From Actinophytocola sp963840275 (GTDB lineage: Bacteria; Actinomycetota; Actinomycetes; Mycobacteriales; Pseudonocardiaceae), in NCBI GenBank assembly GCA_963840275.1, contig CAWIYK010000005.1:1302001-1366000 (forward strand): a stretch of 64,000 bases of DNA, read 5' to 3'. Below, piece by piece: positions 59,523 to 64,000 of this stretch; the stretch's first letter is position 1, and each line of letters opens with the position of its first letter. The translations under genes were made by a program, and so were the position numbers. Under the pieces are notes generated by a model. The model worked only from the letters and a program-made list of their open reading frames with translations. It was not told the origin of the DNA and did no database searches.

Positions 59523-62372
59523 ATGCCGGACCTGACCCGACGGCAGGCCATGAAGCTGGGCGCGGTCGGCGCCGTCCTGGCCCAGGCGGGCTGGACGGCG
59601 ACCGCCCGCGCCGGGTCGGCCGCGCCGGCGGACGTGCGGGCCGCCGGCGACCTGGCGCTCTGGTATGACGAGGCGGCTGGCACGGACTGGCTCCGTGCCC
59701 TGCCCGTCGGCAACGGCCGCCTCGGCGCGATGGTGTTCGGCAACACCGACACGGAACGGTTGCAGCTCAACGAGGACACGGTCTGGGCGGGTGGCCCGCA
59801 CAACTACGACAACCCGAGGGGCGCGGGTGCGATCGCGCAGATCCGGCAGCTGGTGTTCGCGAACCAGTGGTCGCAGGCGCAGGATCTGATCGACCAGACC
59901 ATGCTCGGCAACCCCGCCGGGCAGCTGGCGTACCAGCCGGTTGGCGACCTCCGGCTGACGTTGCCGGGGGCGAGCGGGCTGTCCGGGTACGAACGCTGGC
60001 TCGACCTCACCACCGCCACGACGGTCGTCACGTACGTGGCGAACGGTGTGCGGTACCGACGTGAGGTGTTCGCCAGCGCGCCCGACCAGGTCGTCGTCGT
60101 GCGGCTGACCGCGGAGACACCGGGTTCGGTCACGTTCTCGGCCGCGTTCAGCAGCCCGCAGCGCACGACAGTGTCCAGTCCGGACAGTACGACGATCGCG
60201 CTGGACGGCATCTCCGGTGACATGCGGGGGATCGCGGGCTCGGTCCGGTTCCTCGCGTTGACCAGGGCGGTGGCCGACGGTGGCAGCGTCACCAGCTCCG
60301 GTGGCACGCTGCGGGTCACCGGGGCCAACAGCGTGACGCTGTTGGTCTCGATCGGCACCAGCTACGTCGACTACCGGACCGTGAACGGTGACTACCAGGG
60401 CATCGCCAGGAGACACCTGGGCGCCGCCCCCGCGTACGACCCGCTCCGGGCCCGGCACGTGGCCGACTACCAGGCCCTGTTCGGCCGGGTCACGTTGGAC
60501 GTCGGCCGCACGCAGGCCGCCGACCAGCCGACGGACGTCCGGATCGCCCAGCACGACTCGGTCGCCGACCCGCAGTTCTCCGCGCTGCTGTTCCAGTACG
60601 GCCGGTACCTGCTGATCTCGTCGTCCCGGCCGGGCACGCAACCGGCGAACCTGCAGGGCATCTGGAACGACCAGCTGAGCCCGTCGTGGGAGTCGAAGTA
60701 CACGATCAACGCGAACCTGCCGATGAACTACTGGCCCGCCGACACGACCAACCTCGGCGAGTGCCTCGACCCCGTGTTCCGGATGATCGGCGACCTGACG
60801 GTCACCGGTGCCCGCACCGCGGTGGCGCAGTACGGCGCCGGTGGCTGGGTCACGCACCACAACACCGACGGCTGGCGGGGCACCTCGGTCGTCGACGGCG
60901 CGGTGTGGGGCATGTGGCAGACCGGCGGCGCCTGGCTGGCGACGCTGGTCTGGGACCACTACCGGTTCACCGGCGACGTCGAGTTCCTCCGGCGGAACTA
61001 CCCGGCCATGAAGGGCGCCGCGCAGTTCTTCCTCGACACGCTGGTCACCGATCCCGGAGCGGGGTACCTGGTCACCAACCCGTCGAACTCGCCGGAGCTG
61101 CCCCACCACTCCGGTGTGAGCATCTGCGCGGGTCCCACGATGGACACGCAGATCCTGCGTGACCTGTTCGACGGCTGCGCGGGCGCGAGCGAGGCGCTCG
61201 GGGTCGACGCCGGGTTCCGCGACCAGGTGCGGGCGGCGAGGAACCGGCTGGCGCCGATGAAGGTCGGCTCGCGCGGCAACATCATGGAGTGGCTGCACGA
61301 CTGGGTGGAGACCGAGCCGAACCACCGGCACATCTCGCACCTGTACGGCCTGCACCCCAGCAACCAGATCACCAGGCGCGGCACACCGGCGCTGCACACG
61401 GCCGCCCGCCGCACCCTGGAACTGCGCGGGGACGCGGGCACCGGCTGGTCGCTCGCCTGGAAGATCAACTACTGGGCGCGGATGGAGGAGGGTAGCCGGG
61501 CGCACAAGCTGATCCGCGACCTCGTGACCACGGACCGGCTGGCGCCCAACATGTTCGACCTGCACCCACCGTTCCAGATCGACGGCAACTTCGGCGCCAC
61601 CTCGGGGATCGCGGAGATGCTGCTGCAGAGCCACAACGGCGAGCTGCACGTGCTGCCCGCACTGCCACCTGCCTGGCCGGCGGGGAGCGTCACCGGCCTG
61701 CGCGGCCGGGGCGGTCACACGGTCGGCGCGAAGTGGGACGGCGGGCAGCTCAGGGAACTGACCGTCGCCCCGGACCGCGCGGGCACGGCGCGGGTGCGCG
61801 GCAGCATGTTCACCGGCACCTACGAACTGCGTGACACGACGTCGAACACCGTGCTCCAGCCCGCGAGGCCGGAGACCGATCTGGTCGAGTTCGCCGTCCA
61901 GGCCGGGCACACCTACCGCGCGACCGGGCAGGGTTCTGGCTCGGTCGTGACGCCCGGCGTGTACTACCGCCTGGTCGCGCAGCACAGCGGGAAACGCGCG
62001 GACATCAGCGGCGTCTCCACCGCCGCGGGCGCCCTCCTGCACCAGTGGTCGGCGACCACCGGGCTGAACCAGCAGTTCGACTTCGTCGACTCCGGCGGCG
62101 GCTACTACCGGATCCGGGCACGGCACAGCGGTCTCGTGCTCCAGGTCGCGAACACGGGCAGCGGCGCCGACATCACCCAACAGCCCGACAGCGGCGCCAC
62201 GAGCCAGCAGTGGCGGGTGGCCGACCAGGGGAGCGGGCTGGTCAGCCTCGTCAACCGGCAGAGCGGCCTGGCCATGGACGTCTGGTCGGCGGCCACCGCC
62301 GACGGTGCGCGCATCTCCCAGTGGACCCCGACCGGCGCCGCCAACCAGCGTTTCCAGCTCCAGCGCGTCTAG
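59523..62372 (+). CDS. secreted GH95 alpha-L-fucosidase-family enzyme with ricin-B domain
   Basis: 949 residues from the ATG at 59523. Tat-type signal TRRQAMKLGAVGAVLAQAGW to ARA. N-terminal sandwich begins LALWYDEAAGTDWLRALPVG with NGRLGAMVFGN and LNEDTVWAGGPHNYDNP; the (alpha/alpha)6 barrel carries NLPMNYWPADTTNLGE (catalytic Asn pair region) and FQIDGNFGATSGIAEML (general-acid/base region). From about 815 a ricin-B domain follows (YYRLVAQHSGKRADISGVST, YYRIRARHSGLVLQV, LVNRQSGLAMDVWS). GH95 includes 1,2-alpha-L-fucosidases and alpha-L-galactosidases of xyloglucan. Third gene of the hemicellulase operon; being Tat-exported it folds inside the cell first. Confidence 0.93.
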   Translation: MPDLTRRQAMKLGAVGAVLAQAGWTATARAGSAAPADVRAAGDLALWYDEAAGTDWLRALPVGNGRLGAMVFGNTDTERLQLNEDTVWAGGPHNYDNPRGAGAIAQIRQLVFANQWSQAQDLIDQTMLGNPAGQLAYQPVGDLRLTLPGASGLSGYERWLDLTTATTVVTYVANGVRYRREVFASAPDQVVVVRLTAETPGSVTFSAAFSSPQRTTVSSPDSTTIALDGISGDMRGIAGSVRFLALTRAVADGGSVTSSGGTLRVTGANSVTLLVSIGTSYVDYRTVNGDYQGIARRHLGAAPAYDPLRARHVADYQALFGRVTLDVGRTQAADQPTDVRIAQHDSVADPQFSALLFQYGRYLLISSSRPGTQPANLQGIWNDQLSPSWESKYTINANLPMNYWPADTTNLGECLDPVFRMIGDLTVTGARTAVAQYGAGGWVTHHNTDGWRGTSVVDGAVWGMWQTGGAWLATLVWDHYRFTGDVEFLRRNYPAMKGAAQFFLDTLVTDPGAGYLVTNPSNSPELPHHSGVSICAGPTMDTQILRDLFDGCAGASEALGVDAGFRDQVRAARNRLAPMKVGSRGNIMEWLHDWVETEPNHRHISHLYGLHPSNQITRRGTPALHTAARRTLELRGDAGTGWSLAWKINYWARMEEGSRAHKLIRDLVTTDRLAPNMFDLHPPFQIDGNFGATSGIAEMLLQSHNGELHVLPALPPAWPAGSVTGLRGRGGHTVGAKWDGGQLRELTVAPDRAGTARVRGSMFTGTYELRDTTSNTVLQPARPETDLVEFAVQAGHTYRATGQGSGSVVTPGVYYRLVAQHSGKRADISGVSTAAGALLHQWSATTGLNQQFDFVDSGGGYYRIRARHSGLVLQVANTGSGADITQQPDSGATSQQWRVADQGSGLVSLVNRQSGLAMDVWSAATADGARISQWTPTGAANQRFQLQRV

Positions 62373-62388
62373 CAGAGGGAGTCATGTG

Positions 62389-63639
62389 ATGCGAAAACAC
62401 AGATGCCGGTTCGCGTCCGTCGCGGTCGCCGCGCTGCTCGTCCTGGCCGCGCCCGTGGCAGCCGCGGCGGTCGGCACGGGGGTCGGTACGGCCGCGGCCT
62501 CCGCAGGGTGCGGGCAGGCGCCGACCCTGACGAGCGGCAACCACACGATCCAGAGCAGCGGTCAGAACCGCTCCTACATCCTGCGGGTCCCGGCGAACTA
62601 CGACATGAACCGCCAGTACCGGCTGATCTTCGGGTTCCACTGGTGGGGCGGCACCGCGAACGACGTCGACTCCGGTGGCGCCGACGGGTACAACTGGTCC
62701 TACTACGGGCTGCGGCGCCTCGCGGACAGCGCGGGCAACGGCACCATCTTCGTCGCGCCTCAGGGGATCGACAACGCCTGGCCCAACTCCGGTGGCCGGG
62801 ACGTGACGTTGGTGGACGACATCCTCGGACAACTCCAGGCGGGTCTGTGTGTCGACACCACGCAGATCTTCGCCGGGGGCTTCAGCTATGGCGGCGGGAT
62901 GAGCTACTCGCTGGCGTGTTCCCGGGCGAATGTCTTCCGTGCGGTCGCGGTCTACTCGGGTGCGCAGCTGAGCGGGTGTTCCGGTGGTGCCCAGCCGATC
63001 GCGTACATGGGCATCCACGGCCTCGGTGACACAGTGCTCAACATCTCCCAGGGCCGGGCGCTGCGGGACACGTTCGTCCGTAACAACGGCTGTACCGCGC
63101 AGAACCCGCCCGAGCCGGGGCAGGGCAGCCGGTCGCACATCGTCACCGCCTACTCGGGGTGCCGGTCCGGGTACCCGGTCGTGTGGGCCGCCTTCGACGG
63201 CGGCCACACGCCAGGGCCGATCGACGGCGGCGGTGACGGTTGGCGGACCTGGACCTCGGGTGAGGTGTGGCGGTTCTTCACGCAGTTCCAGAGCACCGAC
63301 CCGGACCCGGACCCGGAGCCCGGCGCCTGCCGGGTCGCCAACACCGTCAACGCCTGGAACACCGGCCTGACCTCGGAGATCACCATCACCAACACCGCCA
63401 CCACCGCGATCGACAGCTGGTCGCTGGTGTTCACCCTGCCGAGTGGACAGGCCGTCACGTCCGGCTGGAGCGCGACGTTCTCCCCGACATCCGGGCAGGT
63501 GACCGCGAGGAACGTCGGCTACAACCCCGGCATCGCGGCGGGTGCGTCGGTGAGCATCGGCTTCCAGGCCACGCACACCGGTAACACCGCGAAGCCGACG
63601 TCGTTCACGCTCAACGGGGCGGCCTGCACGGTCGCCTGA
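62389..63639 (+). CDS. secreted CE1-type esterase with CBM2
   Basis: 416 residues from the ATG at 62389 (AGGGAG 8 bases upstream). Signal peptide RFASVAVAALLVLAAPVAAA. Esterase domain about 40-305: YILRVPANYDMNRQYRLIFG, HWWGGTANDVDSGG, nucleophile in FAGGFSYGGGMSYSLA, and C-terminal WAAFDGGHTPGP (His). An acidic Pro linker (STDPDPDPEPGA) leads to a CBM2 (CRVANTVNAWNTGLTSEITI ... IDSWSLVFTLPSG). Similar to secreted feruloyl and acetyl esterases. It differs from the esterase at 51861 in the nucleophile elbow and loops. Last gene of the operon, 16 bases after GH95. Confidence 0.88.
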   Translation: MRKHRCRFASVAVAALLVLAAPVAAAAVGTGVGTAAASAGCGQAPTLTSGNHTIQSSGQNRSYILRVPANYDMNRQYRLIFGFHWWGGTANDVDSGGADGYNWSYYGLRRLADSAGNGTIFVAPQGIDNAWPNSGGRDVTLVDDILGQLQAGLCVDTTQIFAGGFSYGGGMSYSLACSRANVFRAVAVYSGAQLSGCSGGAQPIAYMGIHGLGDTVLNISQGRALRDTFVRNNGCTAQNPPEPGQGSRSHIVTAYSGCRSGYPVVWAAFDGGHTPGPIDGGGDGWRTWTSGEVWRFFTQFQSTDPDPDPEPGACRVANTVNAWNTGLTSEITITNTATTAIDSWSLVFTLPSGQAVTSGWSATFSPTSGQVTARNVGYNPGIAAGASVSIGFQATHTGNTAKPTSFTLNGAACTVA

Positions 63640-63694
63640 CGTATCACCCCTTTGGTCGCGACCGGCCGCGCTGTCCGCTGGCGCCATCGATTCC

Positions 63695-63708
63695 TGTTTG
63701 CGCTAACA
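63695..63708. promoter_or_regulatory. LacI-type operator candidate (TGTTAGCGCTAACA type)
   Basis: TGTTTGCGCTAACA is one base from the perfect palindrome TGTTAGCGCTAACA, 34 bases before the next start. Confidence 0.6.
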
Positions 63709-63725
63709 CCTTCCGTCGCTCGAAC

Positions 63726-63739
63726 TGGGAGCGCGCTGA
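63726..63739. promoter_or_regulatory. CebR/CelR-like site, weak
   Basis: TGGGAGCGCGCTGA matches 11 of 14 positions of the CebR box and overlaps the probable Shine-Dalgarno GGGAG of the next gene. Confidence 0.35.
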
Positions 63740-63741
63740 AC

Positions 63742-64000
63742 ATGATCCGCACGAGAATCACGTCCGGTCGGCTGACCGGCATGGTGACCCCGCAGACGGC
63801 GGCCGTCACCGGCGACCTGTACGCGGCCCGCAACACGCTCACCCACCGCATCCAGGGCCCCACCTCCACGGCGACCATCGAACTCGACCACGGCGCGATG
63901 CGCGACGGTGACCGGGCCGGCCTCGCGATGCTCCGCCAGTCCTCGGCGTGGCTCGGCGTCAAGCGCGACAACGGCACCACTCGCGTTGTGCTGACCAACG
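63742..64000 (+). CDS. GH43-type C-terminal (beta-xylosidase C2-like) domain protein, cut by right edge
   Basis: 86 codons to the window end, still open. From ATG 63742 (GGGAG 10 bases upstream): RTRITSGRLTGMVTPQTAAV, LYAARNTLTHRIQGPTSTAT, IELDHGAMRDGDRAGLAMLR and SSAWLGVKRDNGTTRVV. This matches the concanavalin-like C-terminal domain of GH43 xylosidases and arabinofuranosidases (NTLTHR--GP-S-A, DGDRAGLA). The GH43 catalytic propeller that should precede it is absent; the gene begins right after operator-like sites. Either a truncated gene or a stand-alone accessory domain. The right end is not visible. Confidence 0.65.
   Translation, partial: MIRTRITSGRLTGMVTPQTAAVTGDLYAARNTLTHRIQGPTSTATIELDHGAMRDGDRAGLAMLRQSSAWLGVKRDNGTTRVVLTN

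Noticed and set aside
1..64000. tRNA, rRNA, CRISPR arrays, insertion sequences, integrases
   Set aside because: Looked for on both strands by eye. No cloverleaf with conserved T-loop, no spaced identical repeats and no transposase or recombinase motifs were seen. A tRNAscan, CRISPR finder and ISfinder search would settle it.

Overview
The window is high-GC actinomycete DNA: strong G/C at third codon positions, many GTG and TTG starts, NB-ARC/TPR (AfsR-like) regulators, ESX-type helical proteins, and secreted glycosidases carrying CBM2 and ricin-B modules. A soil member of the Pseudonocardiales (Saccharothrix/Lentzea/Kutzneria-like) is a reasonable guess, but the sequence alone does not fix the genus. 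I saw no rRNA, tRNA, CRISPR array or intact transposase.

Layout. 1-5150: two NB-ARC/TPR regulators (the first cut by the left edge, the second a full SARP) and a small secreted protein closed by a strong terminator. 5236-9922: an orphan molybdenum hydroxylase subunit divergent from another NB-ARC/TPR protein of lower GC. 9958-22950: ordinary chromosomal genes: a three-gene ESX-like operon, an AlkZ/AlkX-type winged-helix protein, a lipase, an ABC-2 exporter with a LolA/RseB-like protein, a DUF3291 protein, a decayed SDR/LysR pair, an S9 peptidase, a membrane protein/GntR pair and a VOC protein. 23030-42021: a phosphonate biosynthetic gene cluster. 42098-51274: monooxygenase, DinB-type protein, small secreted protein, XRE-NB-ARC-TPR protein, APH-type kinase, DUF2243 protein and Ser/Thr kinase, with gene remnants between them. 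51861-64000: a plant-polysaccharide degradation locus (two CE1-type esterases, GH12, GH27, GH10, GH95 and a GH43-type C-terminal domain running off the right edge) with CebR/CelR-like and other LacI-type operator candidates.

The phosphonate cluster is the main discovery. PEP mutase (intact EDK-x5-NS motif) makes phosphonopyruvate. No thiamine-dependent phosphonopyruvate decarboxylase is present. Instead a D-2-hydroxyacid dehydrogenase can reduce phosphonopyruvate to phosphonolactate, a phosphoglycerate-kinase homologue can phosphorylate its carboxylate, an ArgC homologue can reduce the acyl phosphate to phosphonolactaldehyde, and an Fe- or Zn-alcohol dehydrogenase can reduce that to 2,3-dihydroxypropylphosphonate. 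This is the logic of the valinophos pathway, recalled from the literature and not checked here. The cluster also has a PhnW-like aminotransferase, a large FAD/NAD(P)-binding oxygenase-like protein, a PdxH/PhzG-like flavoenzyme, an ATP-grasp ligase, a stand-alone NRPS adenylation domain with a threonine-type code, a carrier-thioesterase with a cysteine nucleophile, a GT4 glycosyltransferase and two MFS exporters, one frameshifted. The product is therefore probably a peptidyl and/or glycosyl C3 phosphonate that I cannot match to a known compound. A perfect CRP/GlxR-type palindrome and SARP-like direct repeats lie in its central divergent promoter.

Gene decay is frequent: internally deleted SDR and LysR genes, a ClpP tail, a PQQ-propeller fragment, a response-regulator fragment, and three consecutive remnants at 54766-55669.
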